Assembly: GCF_000832985.1 (NCBI RefSeq)
Contig: NZ_CP009920.1
Location: 3,714,501-3,778,500 of the forward strand
Source: Priestia megaterium NBRC 15308 = ATCC 14581
GTDB lineage: Bacteria > Bacillota > Bacilli > Bacillales > Bacillaceae_H
Reading direction: 5' to 3'
DNA length: 64,000 nucleotides
Positions 53,054 through 63,139 of this stretch are shown in pieces. Under the pieces are notes generated by a model that made no database searches, was not told the DNA's origin, and saw only the letters and a program-made list of their open reading frames with translations. A program made the translations under genes and the position numbers. Every line of letters starts with the position of its first letter. Position 1 is the first letter of the stretch.

Positions 53054-54322
53054 ATGAACAAACAGGAAAGTAGCTACAGATGGGTTGTTTTTGGAACCGC
53101 TTTATTAGCGTATTATTTGATTGTCAGTCAACGAACAGCCCCTGGACTTATTACAGAACAGTTAATGAAAGATTTTCACGTTTCAGCGTCTGTTATAGGA
53201 TTAATGACTAGTATACAATTTTTAGCATATGCAGGTCTTCAGATTCCTATTGGTTTACTTTCTGACCGATACGGTCCCAATCGATTTTTGATTATAGGGT
53301 CGCTTTTAACGGGAATAGGAAGTCTTATCTACAGCACGTCTCCTAACGAATATGTGTTAATTTTCTCTCGTTTACTAGTCGGTACGGGAGACTCCATGAT
53401 TTTTGTCAATTTAGTGTTAATTTTAAGTCAGTGGTTTAAGGGAAATGAGTTTGTAAAGCTATTAGGTTTAATTGGGCTGGTAGGAAGTGTAGGTTCATTA
53501 TCAGCTACCGTGCCTTTGTCTATGTGGATTTCATTTTCAGGCTGGAGAGTTCCCTTTCTTAGCATAGGTCTAGTTTTAATGGCGGTATCCTACCTGCTTT
53601 ATGTCGTTTTGGTGGTAAAACCTAAACGATTATTTCAAGATGATGCTAAAACAAATAAATCCTCTGTTAAGACTCCGGAAAGTGTATGGGCGATCCTAAG
53701 GAGAGTGATGACGACTCGCCAAGCCTGGGCAACATTTCTTTGTCATTTTGGTGTAGTTGGTACATATATCGGTTTTATTGGTTCTTGGGGAGTTCCTTAT
53801 GGAATGAATGTGTTCCATTTATCTCGCGCTGATGCAAGTCAGCTTATTATGTATGGTCTGTTTGGCGCTATGATTGGCGGACCTTTAATCAGCTGGATAT
53901 CAAGCAGGTTAAATTCCATTAAAAAAATTTATTCACTTATTCATCTTATTGTGGTGTTTAGCTGGACTGGGTTATTACTTTCCGGCGTGAAACCTTCATT
54001 CATGCTAGTCGTTATTTTGCTTTTTATCATCGGCTTCGGAAACGGCGCAAGTGCTTTGACTTTTGCCGTAGTACGTCAATCTTTCTCACTAAAAGAAGTA
54101 GGAGTTGTATCAGGTTTTGCCAATATGGGAGGCTTTTTAAGCGCCGTATTATTACCTAGTATTTTCGGAAATGTCCTGGATTTATTCCCCGAGCGTTCAC
54201 TGCATGTTGGTTATCATTATGCTTTTATGATTCCCATTTTGTTTTCAATGATGGGGTTGTTAGGTGTCTTACTAATTAAAGAGAAGGAAAAAAAGGAGCA
54301 GAAAGTGCTGAATGCTTCTTAA
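53054..54322 (+). CDS. MFS transporter
   Basis: 422 residues with twelve hydrophobic segments. LQIPIGLLSDRYGPNRFLIIGSLLTGIGSLIYSTSP is the loop 2-3 MFS signature, and SRLLVGTGDSMIFVN and SGWRVPFLSIG follow. Substrate unknown; could be a metabolite uptake or drug efflux protein. GAGAGGAT lies eight bases before ATG 53054. A disrupted MerR gene follows 11 bases later and may once have controlled it. Confidence 0.85.
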   Translation: MNKQESSYRWVVFGTALLAYYLIVSQRTAPGLITEQLMKDFHVSASVIGLMTSIQFLAYAGLQIPIGLLSDRYGPNRFLIIGSLLTGIGSLIYSTSPNEYVLIFSRLLVGTGDSMIFVNLVLILSQWFKGNEFVKLLGLIGLVGSVGSLSATVPLSMWISFSGWRVPFLSIGLVLMAVSYLLYVVLVVKPKRLFQDDAKTNKSSVKTPESVWAILRRVMTTRQAWATFLCHFGVVGTYIGFIGSWGVPYGMNVFHLSRADASQLIMYGLFGAMIGGPLISWISSRLNSIKKIYSLIHLIVVFSWTGLLLSGVKPSFMLVVILLFIIGFGNGASALTFAVVRQSFSLKEVGVVSGFANMGGFLSAVLLPSIFGNVLDLFPERSLHVGYHYAFMIPILFSMMGLLGVLLIKEKEKKEQKVLNAS

Positions 54323-54333
54323 TGTCTTATATA

Positions 54334-54712
54334 ATGAGAATGAGAGACACGCAAAAAAACGGGGCTGTCTGCGCCCACTCTGCGATACTACGAAAAGAAA
54401 GGTATTTTACCGTTTATCGAACGAAATGAACATGATCAGCTTCTATACAACGACCAGAATATCGAGTGGGTCAAGTTTGTTTTAGCTTTACGTGCAACAG
54501 GGATGCCGCTTGCCGAGATTAAGCAGTATATAGAGTCATATAAAAAAGGCGAAAGTACAATTAGCGAACGTAGAAACATGATGCTTCAGCATAAAAAGAA
54601 AGTGGAAGCAGACATGGCACAAACCTATCTGCATTTAGAACGAATCAATTATAAATTAGCACTGTGTGATACGTTGGAAGCCGGTTTAAACAATAAACAA
54701 ATAAAAATCTAA
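54334..54712 (+). pseudogene. MerR-family regulator with a frameshift in an A tract
   Basis: The conserved MerR helix-turn-helix text (TGLSAPTLRYYEKKGIL) lies in a different frame from its expected start MRMRDTQK. The switch point is a run of seven A at 54353-54359; six A would join QK to TGLSAP in one frame. Beyond it the frame is open to the stop at 54712 (coiled coil ISERRNMMLQHKKKVEADMAQ). Either a real lesion, a phase-variable tract or a sequencing error. No clear ribosome site is seen. Confidence 0.75.
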
Positions 54713-54779
54713 ATGCTGATAACAAAGAGGCTCCTCTTTATACACAAGCTATAGACCTCAGATGTAAAAAGCTAGGAAA

Positions 54780-54821
54780 CAAAGAAAACAAGATAACTGC
54801 CCAGTTATCTTGTTTTCTTTG
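54780..54821. terminator. Very strong bidirectional terminator
   Basis: Perfect 20-bp arms beginning CAAAGAAAACAAGATAACTG around CC; separates the MerR remnant from the convergent phosphorylase gene. Confidence 0.9.
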
Positions 54822-54828
54822 CACTATT

Positions 54829-55575
54829 TTAATATGTACTGCTTAAATAAAGAGCTACATCGCGAATTGCTTTATCAGTTTCACTTTCCATTAACTCTCT
54901 GTTCTTTGTATACGAATAAAGAGTGTCGCCGTGAAGAAGGTGGTCTGATAAATTTAATAAGCCGACAGCGCGCTTATTAAATTTATGAGCAATGGCCAAA
55001 GTAGTAGCTGTCTCCATATCCACACCGAGAAAACCTGCAAGCGACCATTCCTTTACCATGTCATGCGTCTCGATCAGCATGGCACCCATACTGACCGTAT
55101 GTCCTTTTATATAGCTGTAGCCTTTTTGTTCACAATATCTACAGGCGGCTTCCACTAGCTCTTTGTCAGCTTCCACAAGCGTTTGTTCTGGTAAATACCA
55201 GTGTGATACGCCATCCTGCATTTTTGCTGCAGATACAATTAAGATATCTCCATATTGTACAGTGGAAGATAAGCCTCCAAAATATCCCGTTTGAATAAAT
55301 AAGTCGGTTCCGCTGCCGGCAAATTGATGTACGATGTTTGACGCCATCGGACTGCCATACACATTTGCAAATCCTATATTTCTGTTATTTAACTTACCTA
55401 TTACCGTGTTCCATTTAGGCATATGCACATCAGTGGATAAGATCTCTTTCCATAAATTTATATTATCTTGAAATACCCACTCACCATGAATAATAAATGC
55501 ATTAGGCAGCTCTTTTTCTGATAGCTTTAATACATTTAGCCAATCTTCTTTTTTAAAATCACCATACAGCTTCAT
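54829..55575 (-). CDS. Nucleoside phosphorylase-superfamily protein
   Basis: 248 residues of the PNP/UDP phosphorylase fold: GSPMASNIVHQFAGSGTDLFIQTGYFGGL (phosphate/ribose site), VDMETATTLAIAHKFN (nucleoside-binding Met-Glu) and LNLSDHLLHG (base-site Asp). It probably phosphorolyses a purine or pyrimidine nucleoside, but the specificity is unclear and the N-terminal 70 residues are divergent. AAGGAGAAAAAG precedes the ATG. Monocistronic. Confidence 0.8.
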   Translation of the reverse strand: MKLYGDFKKEDWLNVLKLSEKELPNAFIIHGEWVFQDNINLWKEILSTDVHMPKWNTVIGKLNNRNIGFANVYGSPMASNIVHQFAGSGTDLFIQTGYFGGLSSTVQYGDILIVSAAKMQDGVSHWYLPEQTLVEADKELVEAACRYCEQKGYSYIKGHTVSMGAMLIETHDMVKEWSLAGFLGVDMETATTLAIAHKFNKRAVGLLNLSDHLLHGDTLYSYTKNRELMESETDKAIRDVALYLSSTY

Positions 55576-55856
55576 CTTTTTCTCCTTATTATCTCATTTA
55601 GACTAGTTAGAAAAGAATTCTTCATTACTAGCTTTCATTCCTTTAATTTTTATAACTAACAAATATAAAAGAAATGAAGGTTCTGATTTTAAAATGAAGT
55701 TATACGTGCTTTTTTTACTCATTTCTCGACAAATATTTAGTATTAAAAAGGAATTCAGTAATAATAAAAGAAATTTCTTATTAGCGGTTATTTAAATTAG
55801 ATAAAGCTGTGAGAAAAGATCCGTTTAGTTAATGAATAATAGGAGGGAAGGTACAG

Positions 55857-56414
55857 GTGTCAAATTATTTTCCCGTCATTAAAACAAAAAGGCTTACCCT
55901 AAGGGAATTTGAAACAGAAGACGCAAGCAATATTTTAAAATACTTATCTGATAAAGAAGTAATGAAACACTACGGACTAGAGCCTTTTAAAACGGTTGAA
56001 GATGCTTTAAATGAGATTGCGTGGTATAAATCAATCTTAAACGAAAAATCTGGAATAAGATGGGGTATTACTCTTAAAGAACAGGATGACATTATTGGCA
56101 GCTGCGGATTTCTTAATAGAGTTCATAACCATTACCGTGCAGAAATTGGATATGAGCTAAGCAAAGATTACTGGGGGAATGGGATTGCTAATGAGGCATT
56201 GGGCGCCGTTATAAAATATGGTTTTACACATTTAAATTTGCGGAGAATTGAAGCATTAATAGAGCCCGCTAATGCTGCTTCACAAAAATTAATAAAAAAG
56301 CATGGCTTTATAAAAGAAGGTCTATTAAGAAGCTACGAATTTACGGGTGGGAAATTTGATGATTTGTATATGTATTCTTTATTAAAGCAAGACTTTGAGA
56401 AGCTTCAAGCTTAG
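55857..56414 (+). CDS. RimJ/RimL-type GNAT acetyltransferase
   Basis: 185 residues from a GTG nine bases after AGGAGGG. KTKRLTLREFETEDA is the classic opening; AEIGYELSKDYWGNGIANEALGAVIKYGF is the acetyl-CoA loop, and RRIEALIEPANAASQKLIKKHGFIKEGLLR the C-terminal core. Family members acetylate ribosomal protein N-termini or small amines. Substrate unknown. Divergent from the phosphorylase gene. Confidence 0.88.
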   Translation: MSNYFPVIKTKRLTLREFETEDASNILKYLSDKEVMKHYGLEPFKTVEDALNEIAWYKSILNEKSGIRWGITLKEQDDIIGSCGFLNRVHNHYRAEIGYELSKDYWGNGIANEALGAVIKYGFTHLNLRRIEALIEPANAASQKLIKKHGFIKEGLLRSYEFTGGKFDDLYMYSLLKQDFEKLQA

Positions 56415-56466
56415 ATAACGACATTGAAAATACAAATAGCACTATGACAGGGAAGGGGGAAAATGT

Positions 56467-56915
56467 ATGGCCCATTTTAATGTTGATATTGTTCACTATC
56501 ATCCTCAATTTGCTGAGGCAACGGTAAAAATGTGGAGAGATAGTAAAGAAAAGCGATTGAACAAATGGAAATGCACAGTTTTGACTGTCATGTCTATTTT
56601 TTAAATCATATATTGTCAGCACACTATAAAATTGAATTAGCGTTAATGGATGAACAAATAGTAGGAATGATTGCTTATCATGCTGATGAAATTAGCCAGC
56701 TGTACGTTCATGTAGATTATCAAGGAAGAGGAATCGGACAGCTTTTACTCGAAAGAGCCAAGACAGAATCAAATGGAAAATTAATATTACGTACATTCGA
56801 ACGAAATAAAAATGCCCAGAGGTTTTACGAGAAACACGGCTTCAGTATTATAAAAAGAGGATGTGAAAACGAAGAGCAATTACCCGATATTACATATGAA
56901 TGGACAAGCAAATGA
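56467..56915 (+). pseudogene. GNAT acetyltransferase with a one-base frameshift
   Basis: The first 29 codons (MAHFNVDIVHYHPQF...MWRDSKEK) are in one frame and the rest (EMHSFDCHVYFLNH...LYVHVDYQGRGIGQLLLERAK...NKNAQRFYEKHGF) in another. A single A missing from the AAAA run at 56549-56552 explains the break: GAAAAAGCGATTGAACAAATGG would read EKAIEQM. The downstream acetyl-CoA loop (QGRGIGQ) is intact. Lesion or sequencing error. Confidence 0.8.
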
Positions 56916-57059
56916 AGCATACGTAATTTTAATAAAGGAGCGGTTAGTGTGAATACGTTAGCACATGAAACATAACAACGCTGTCTATATGTCCGTGGTC
57001 CGCCTTTTACTAGTTTAGGATAGATGATTAATGCTAGCTATAAAAAGGAGGAGTTTAAT

Positions 57060-57683
57060 ATGATAACGGACAAACATTTTTTAAACGCTGTAAACAATAC
57101 AAACGTTGATTTTACTGGATGGGATTTTTCTATTATTACTCGTACTGGTCATATGGATAGCGACATGCTTTCGTGGTCATACGGAAGTGAAGCTTTTCGT
57201 CTTATTCAAAACTCTAATGTCGCTTTAGATATAGGAACAGGAGGAGGAGAATTTTTATCTTTGTTACAGCCTTTTCCTCGCGTTATGTATACTACAGAAG
57301 GATAAAAACCTAACGTTCCAATCGCTAAAAAACGTTTAGAACCGCTTGGTGTCAAAGTTGTTGAACGAACTGAAGACGAAAACTTACCGTTTAAAGATGA
57401 TACATTTGATTTGATTTTGAACCAGCACGAATCTTTTTGTGCTTCAGAAGTAAGAAGGATTTTGTCAAAGGAAGGCACGTTTTTCACGCAGCAAGTGGGA
57501 GGGTTAGACTGTTCACGAATCAATGAATGTATAGGGGTTCCAATAAATAAAGAGTTTTGCAATTGGAATTTAAAGAAAGTAATAGAAGAGCTTAAACAAA
57601 GTTCTTTTAACATTATCTCTTGCAAAGAAGAGTTTCCTGTACAGAGATTTTATGATATTGGAGCGCTTGCCTTTTATTATTAA
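57060..57683 (+). pseudogene. SAM-dependent methyltransferase with an internal stop
   Basis: One frame of 208 codons interrupted by TAA at 57303-57305. Before it is the SAM-binding motif ALDIGTGGGEFLSLL; after it LGVKVVERTEDENLPFKDDTFDLILNQHESF continues the class I fold. A one-base change from TAT or TAC (Tyr) would explain the stop. AAAGGAGGAG precedes the ATG, so the gene was recently functional. Substrate unknown. Confidence 0.8.
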
Positions 57684-57721
57684 AGCTGAAGCAAAGTAAA
57701 TAGTGTAAACTAATCACATAT

Positions 57722-57756
57722 AAAAATCGGATCTCTAACTGGAGATCCGATTTTTA
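57722..57756. terminator. Bidirectional terminator
   Basis: AAAAATCGGATCTC / GAGATCCGATTTTT around TAACTG, shared by the methyltransferase remnant and the convergent YczE-like gene. Confidence 0.88.
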
Positions 57757-57794
57757 TATGTGAATGATGATTGTACATAAACGTTCTATTTCAG

Positions 57795-58442
57795 TTATGT
57801 AATGGAGCGTTTATGATCTTTAGTATGATTTTGTGATATACGAGAGTTTGTTAAAATGCAGTCTAATGCTCTTTTAGTAATGGGCATAAAAAAATTAAGC
57901 AGCACGCCGCCTAAAAACACGGTTAATAACGTTCCAACACCAATTGGTCCGTTTAAAATCATTGCAGCTAGTAAAAATGTGAAGTAAATCAATGTTCTTG
58001 CGAGAAATAAATTTGTTTTAACTAGTTTTTGTATGATTAATGTTAAGCGATCAATTGGAATGGGTGCAAAATTTGTATGTAAATAGGCAGAGGTTCCTAC
58101 ACCTATAATGATTAAACCAATTCCATAACAACATAATTTGCTGTACCATATCTCAAAGGGAGCCCAACTCTCTAATAAAAAAAGCCATATATCAATACCA
58201 AGACCCGTAATGAATGCGGTCAACAGTCCCAGTACTTCCGGCTTTTGTTTGCTTAAAAGAGCATTGACGCAAATTAAAACACTGGCAAGTATCATTTCCC
58301 AGCTTCCAACGCTAAGACCTACGTTTAGGGATAGTCCAACTAAAAGTGCATCAAAAGGTGAAGCTCCTAGGTTGGATTGGATCGTCAAAGCAATTCCCAG
58401 AGTTAATAGTAAAATTCCTCCTGCATAAACAACATATTTCAC
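57795..58442 (-). CDS. YczE/YyaS-type membrane protein
   Basis: 215 residues, five or six hydrophobic segments. GIALTIQSNLGASPFDALLVGLS and FAPIPIDRLTLIIQK are typical of the YczE/YyaS/YitT-like group of uncharacterised membrane proteins. GTG start after AAAGGATC. It shares a divergent promoter region with the MarR gene, whose two operators lie between them, and is therefore a likely MarR target. Confidence 0.8.
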   Translation of the reverse strand: MKYVVYAGGILLLTLGIALTIQSNLGASPFDALLVGLSLNVGLSVGSWEMILASVLICVNALLSKQKPEVLGLLTAFITGLGIDIWLFLLESWAPFEIWYSKLCCYGIGLIIIGVGTSAYLHTNFAPIPIDRLTLIIQKLVKTNLFLARTLIYFTFLLAAMILNGPIGVGTLLTVFLGGVLLNFFMPITKRALDCILTNSRISQNHTKDHKRSIT

Positions 58443-58470
58443 TGTAATCAGATCCTTTATTCATTATTTT

Positions 58471-58535
58471 TTGTTGCAAATGCAACTATTTTCAGGTACA
58501 TTAAACGTATATTATTTTTATTGTATTTGCAACAA
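58471..58535. promoter_or_regulatory. Paired MarR operators in the divergent region
   Basis: TTGTTGCAAATGCAAC (58471-58486, itself a dyad) and the inverted near-copy TTGTATTTGCAACAA (58521-58535) lie between the YczE-like and MarR genes. Confidence 0.7.
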
Positions 58536-58558
58536 AAATATGTGCGAAGGAGATATTT

Positions 58559-59555
<997 letters not shown>

Positions 59556-59580
59556 TTTTTTAAAAGATAAATAAAGTATG

Positions 59581-59624
59581 ATAAGGATTATTCACTAATT
59601 TAACTGGTAGAGGATAATCCTTAT
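59581..59624 (+). terminator. Hairpin after paiA
   Basis: ATAAGGATTAT / ATAATCCTTAT with a 22-base loop; weak T tail. Confidence 0.5.
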
Positions 59625-59866
59625 TGCATACAGAGGTTTTATGATTTTTTTCAAAGCAGATGCTTTTAGGGTAAGCAGTAAGCAAACTAATATGGCTGCT
59701 GTGCCAGCATATAGGAGAATGAAATTAATGTCACATGCTTACCAAAACGTTGGCTTTTTTCATTTTGGAAATTACATTTTTACTTTAATTCTATTTGAAA
59801 TAACACATGTTAATTAGATACATATCGAATTAGAAAGGTTAAAAAATGAACGTTTTTACGCTCATT
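59625..59866. other. Intergenic region downstream of paiA
   Basis: No gene supported. It contains, at 59811-59832, an inverted near-copy of the ArsR operator element described at 60469. Confidence 0.4.
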
Positions 59867-60448
59867 TTAAAAAATAACGGGCCACATCTCTTTCGGATTT
59901 AACTCATATTCTCCATTTTGCCTATACATAAAATGCTGCATAATTAACTCTCTGCGAATCGTTGCATAATCTTCATGATATTTTTTAATATGTTCATTTA
60001 ATTCTTTTTCTTGATACGTTTTTCCGTGCTGTAAATCACGTATTAAATAGGCTAATATCACGTTCTTTTTCTTTCTTTGACTTGGAATGATTTTTAAAGT
60101 ACCGTCACTATTTATAAAGTTTTTAACAATAGATAATTTGTCTTTATCCTGTAAATGGTTGTCTTGATTTTCCATCGAATCCTCTCCAATACTTAAAATA
60201 GCCTTCGAGTTATATTCAAGTCTTTCAAGGTCTAGATAAAAATAAACAATGTTCCCTTGTCTTCTTTGATAAACAATTCCTACATCTCTTAGCTTTGAAA
60301 TATGATGAGTGATAGTTGAAGGCTGTAACCCCAGTTTGTAAGCAATTGCTTGCCCGTGAAGAGATCCTTTTTTTAATAGTGAAATAATTCTAATTCTGGT
60401 AGGATCACCAACGGCTTTATGGTAATTCACCAACTTATCTAATTGCAT
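59867..60448 (-). CDS. ArsR-family regulator with DUF2087 domain
   Basis: 193 residues. N-terminal ArsR winged helix: HKAVGDPTRIRIISLLKKGSLHGQAIAYKLGLQPSTITHHISKLRDVGIV; no metal-binding CxC motif. The C-terminal part (RKKKNVILAYLIRDLQHGKTYQEKELNEHIKKYHEDYATIRRELI) matches the DUF2087 type. A large inverted repeat lies 28 bases before the start, suggesting autoregulation. No obvious target gene except the divergent DJ-1-like gene. Confidence 0.82.
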   Translation of the reverse strand: MQLDKLVNYHKAVGDPTRIRIISLLKKGSLHGQAIAYKLGLQPSTITHHISKLRDVGIVYQRRQGNIVYFYLDLERLEYNSKAILSIGEDSMENQDNHLQDKDKLSIVKNFINSDGTLKIIPSQRKKKNVILAYLIRDLQHGKTYQEKELNEHIKKYHEDYATIRRELIMQHFMYRQNGEYELNPKEMWPVIF

Positions 60449-60767
60449 AGCTGAATACCTTCTCTCTTTAATTCGATATACATCTAATTAGATATTAATC
60501 GAATTAGATGTATATGTCAAAAAAATGAAAATATTTAAAGTGAAGACTTGTCACACTGTATATAAAATGCTCTGTATAATCTTTAAACTATAAAAAAGCA
60601 CTTATTTCTTCGTATAATTTCACCATTATTTTTACCTGTTCTTTTTATTATTAAGAAAAAGTTACCATGTTTTCATCAAATAATACCGGAGAACATATTC
60701 AAAGAGATAAATGAATTATTAAAGATACATGTATGTAAATAATAAATGAAAAAGGAATGAGTAAATC
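60449..60767. other. Intergenic region between ArsR and DJ-1-like genes
   Basis: AT-rich, about 320 bases; holds the operator at 60476-60515 and presumably both promoters. No gene. Confidence 0.4.
60476..60515. promoter_or_regulatory. Operator of the ArsR-family gene
   Basis: ATATACATCTAATT and its exact complement AATTAGATGTATAT (14-bp arms) are 12 bases apart, upstream of the ArsR start. Confidence 0.75.
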
Positions 60768-61436
60768 ATGACAGGAAATTCAAAAATTTTAATGGTTGTT
60801 ACAAATGGACATACAATGGAAAACGGAGAGCTTGCTGGTATTTGGCTTACGGAATTTTCTGAAGCATATTTAGAATTTAAAAAAGAAGGATACGAAGTAG
60901 TCGTAGCAAGTCCAAAAGGCGGAACATCGCCTGTGGATCCTAACAGCTTAACAGATGATGTGACGGACGAAGACAAAGAAGCAGGAAAGCTTTTAGAGAA
61001 TACAAAATCATTAGCTGATATAAGTTCACAAGAATTTGCAGGTATGTTTGTACCTGGAGGGCACGGAACAATGTTTGACTTTCCAGACGATACGCGCTTA
61101 CATCGTTTGCTAACAGAATTTGCTGAAGACGACAAGCTAATTGCAGCGGTATGCCACGGACCGGCAGCTCTTGTAGGCGGAAAGCTTAAAAACGGTGAGC
61201 CGATTGTAAAAGGAAAACGTATTACAGCGTTTACTGATTCAGAAGAGAAAGATACAACGTTAGATAAATACATGCCGTTTCTTCTTGAAACAAAGCTTCG
61301 TGAGCTAGGCGCTGAGTTTATTGCAAAAGATAATTGGAGCGATCATATTGAAGTAGACGGAAAGCTTTTAACAGGACAAAATCCACAGTCTACTATCAGC
61401 CTCGCAAAAGAATTTGTACGTGCTTTAAACGCGTAA
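60768..61436 (+). CDS. DJ-1/PfpI-superfamily protein (Hsp31-like)
   Basis: 222 residues. KILMVVTNGHTMENGELAGIWLTE opens the domain; GMFVPGGHGTMFDF and the nucleophile elbow AAVCHGPAALVG (Cys, with adjacent His) follow; an upstream Glu (ELAGIW) completes the site. Relatives are glutathione-independent glyoxalases, chaperones or peptidases. GGAATGAG precedes the ATG. A terminator shared with the convergent membrane gene follows. Confidence 0.88.
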   Translation: MTGNSKILMVVTNGHTMENGELAGIWLTEFSEAYLEFKKEGYEVVVASPKGGTSPVDPNSLTDDVTDEDKEAGKLLENTKSLADISSQEFAGMFVPGGHGTMFDFPDDTRLHRLLTEFAEDDKLIAAVCHGPAALVGGKLKNGEPIVKGKRITAFTDSEEKDTTLDKYMPFLLETKLRELGAEFIAKDNWSDHIEVDGKLLTGQNPQSTISLAKEFVRALNA

Positions 61437-61487
61437 AAGTATGCATGACCTTAATAGGGTGAAATAAAATAGGAATTAAGGAAAATA

Positions 61488-61519
61488 AAAAGGGCAGCTA
61501 TTTAAATAGCTGCCCTTTT
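61488..61519. terminator. Bidirectional terminator
   Basis: Perfect palindrome with arms AAAAGGGCAGCTATTT; it overlaps the stop of the minus-strand gene at 61518. Confidence 0.85.
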
Positions 61520-61712
61520 ATTTATTAGAAGATTTATTTCTGAAAATGTATGTAGTAATTCCTGTCACAATGATAACAGCTACAACACAAATGATCAGAC
61601 GAACAATCTGTGTCACAAAGATATTATTTGCAATACTCATGTGTTTCGTTAGAATTAACGTTCCATAAGCAGCTAAAACAGATAAAAACATATTGACGAT
61701 TCGTTGAGCCAT
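61518..61712 (-). CDS. Small two-helix membrane protein, unknown function
   Basis: 64 residues starting MAQRIVNMFLSVLAAYGTL, two hydrophobic helices and a basic C-terminus. GAAAGGAGTAACG precedes the ATG. No family recognised. Its last codons are inside the shared terminator. Confidence 0.65.
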   Translation of the reverse strand: MAQRIVNMFLSVLAAYGTLILTKHMSIANNIFVTQIVRLIICVVAVIIVTGITTYIFRNKSSNK

Positions 61713-61948
61713 GTTGTCGTTACTCCTTTCGCTTCACTACTTTACACTTTAACATATGTGCTCACTGTAAAAAATATCGAATTACAAGTATGTCAGAAAA
61801 TCAGCACTCCAGGAAAAGAATCTACTTGTAAGGAAGTAGGTGATATTATATTATTTATGGCGACTAAACGCAGTTCAGGGAAAGAAATGAGATTCCTTTA
61901 GTCGAATTTAACATGCTTATATTCTTTTTTTAGATAGGTGGGAAAAGC

Positions 61949-62413
61949 TTGTTTGATAAATTGAAAAAGCTATTTATGGATAAACAGGATCAGGAAGCAG
62001 ATGACAAATACATTTTAGTCCCTGAGAGTGAAATAAATGAGACTTTAAAAAGAGATATAGTAAAGTTGGAAGAAGTAGGAGAGGCATACTGCAAAAGTCT
62101 TCAGCACAAATATAGAAGTGAATTTGAACGTGATGGTAAGCAGAACTTAAAAATATGGGTGTGCCGAGATATTGATGGCGACCAACTACCAAATCTAAGT
62201 TCGAAGCAGTGTTTAGAAAAAGAATATCGTTCCCAGATTGCAATAAACTTTGATGGATTTACAGATGAAGAAGATGCATACGTTTATTACATCCAGTTGT
62301 GGTATTACGTTGGTGGGTATTTTAAAGGGACAGGCACTTTGTATGATTTGTCAAAAAATCATTTAGAAGCTGATATTGAAGAAAAGTTAGAAGAATTACT
62401 GAACCAATTATAG
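61949..62413 (+). CDS. Soluble acidic protein, unknown function
   Basis: 154 residues from a TTG after AGGTGGGAAAAGC. Amphipathic N-terminus (LFDKLKKLFMDKQDQE), then an alpha/beta region with KIWVCRDIDGDQLPN and INFDGFTDEEDAYVYYIQLWYYVGGYF, and an acidic helical end. No membrane segment. Possibly an accessory or immunity-type protein like other orphan small genes here, but nothing in the sequence proves it. Confidence 0.6.
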   Translation: MFDKLKKLFMDKQDQEADDKYILVPESEINETLKRDIVKLEEVGEAYCKSLQHKYRSEFERDGKQNLKIWVCRDIDGDQLPNLSSKQCLEKEYRSQIAINFDGFTDEEDAYVYYIQLWYYVGGYFKGTGTLYDLSKNHLEADIEEKLEELLNQL

Positions 62414-62462
62414 ATTTCTACTTAGCACTGAGATTATTTGTTAATACACAGGGGGAAGGAAT

Positions 62463-62822
62463 ATGAGGGGGCGGCCACAGTTAGAAATAGAAAGGGAAAA
62501 AGTTTATAAAACGAAAAAAAATCCTAACGGAACATTTATAGCGCGAATTATTCAAGTGCCTAAGGAAGAAAATATGTTAGATTTTATGCTGGAAATCAAA
62601 AATTTAAAGAAAAAGGAACTTTCTTATAGAAGTTTATTAGTAAGGACTGAAAACTGGTACTATTCTTTTCGTCTTGCTAGAGGAGATCTGAAATGGGTAT
62701 CTTTGCATACAGTAGCGGTATGGGACCGGCTAGGACATAAATTAGTTGAGGTAGCGGCTCCAACCGGTAAGGAAAATTATCGTATTTCCGATGAACACTG
62801 TTCAGTTTACCGAGAAAAGTAA
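62463..62822 (+). CDS. Basic small protein, unknown function
   Basis: 119 residues starting MRGRPQLEIEREKVYKTKK; beta-rich, with many aromatic residues (RTENWYYSFRLARGDLKWVSLHTVAVWD). GGGGGAAGGA precedes the ATG. Lies 49 bases after the gene at 61949 and 29 before the next, so the three may be co-transcribed. No family recognised. Confidence 0.6.
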   Translation: MRGRPQLEIEREKVYKTKKNPNGTFIARIIQVPKEENMLDFMLEIKNLKKKELSYRSLLVRTENWYYSFRLARGDLKWVSLHTVAVWDRLGHKLVEVAAPTGKENYRISDEHCSVYREK

Positions 62823-62851
62823 TAGTGACCATATAGTTAAGGAGAAAACGA

Positions 62852-63046
62852 ATGAAAAAGCATTGCTGCGATTATATGAATTATCATGCGAACTTTACGT
62901 GTGGTATTCATAGTGATCCGTTTGATTGTCCAGATAATCTTATCTTATTTGATAAAACAAATAAGGCATACGGTTTAATTATCCATGATGGTGGTTCATC
63001 CATCATTGGAATTTCATTTTGTCCATGGTGTGGTGCAAAGCTATGA
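62852..63046 (+). CDS. Small zinc-ribbon-like protein (DUF6980 type)
   Basis: 64 residues with six Cys and several His: MKKHCCDYMNYHANFTCGIH, DPFDCPDNLILFD, YGLIIHDGGSS and the C-terminal FCPWCGAKL. The CPWCG knuckle suggests metal binding. The arrangement recalls the DUF6980 group, from memory. AAGGAGAAAACGA precedes the ATG. Confidence 0.7.
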   Translation: MKKHCCDYMNYHANFTCGIHSDPFDCPDNLILFDKTNKAYGLIIHDGGSSIIGISFCPWCGAKL

Positions 63047-63139
63047 ATTAAGAAATGAAGAGGTATCTTTTGCTTAAGAGATCCTCTTCGCTCTTGGAAT
63101 AGGGGGATAAAATCACGAACATAAATCAAAACAGTTTTA

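Noticed and set aside
60719-61273. Long minus-strand open frame (184 codons) opposite the DJ-1-like gene
   Set aside because: Exact antisense of a clear family protein; Ser/Pro-rich composition typical of a shadow frame, no ribosome site.
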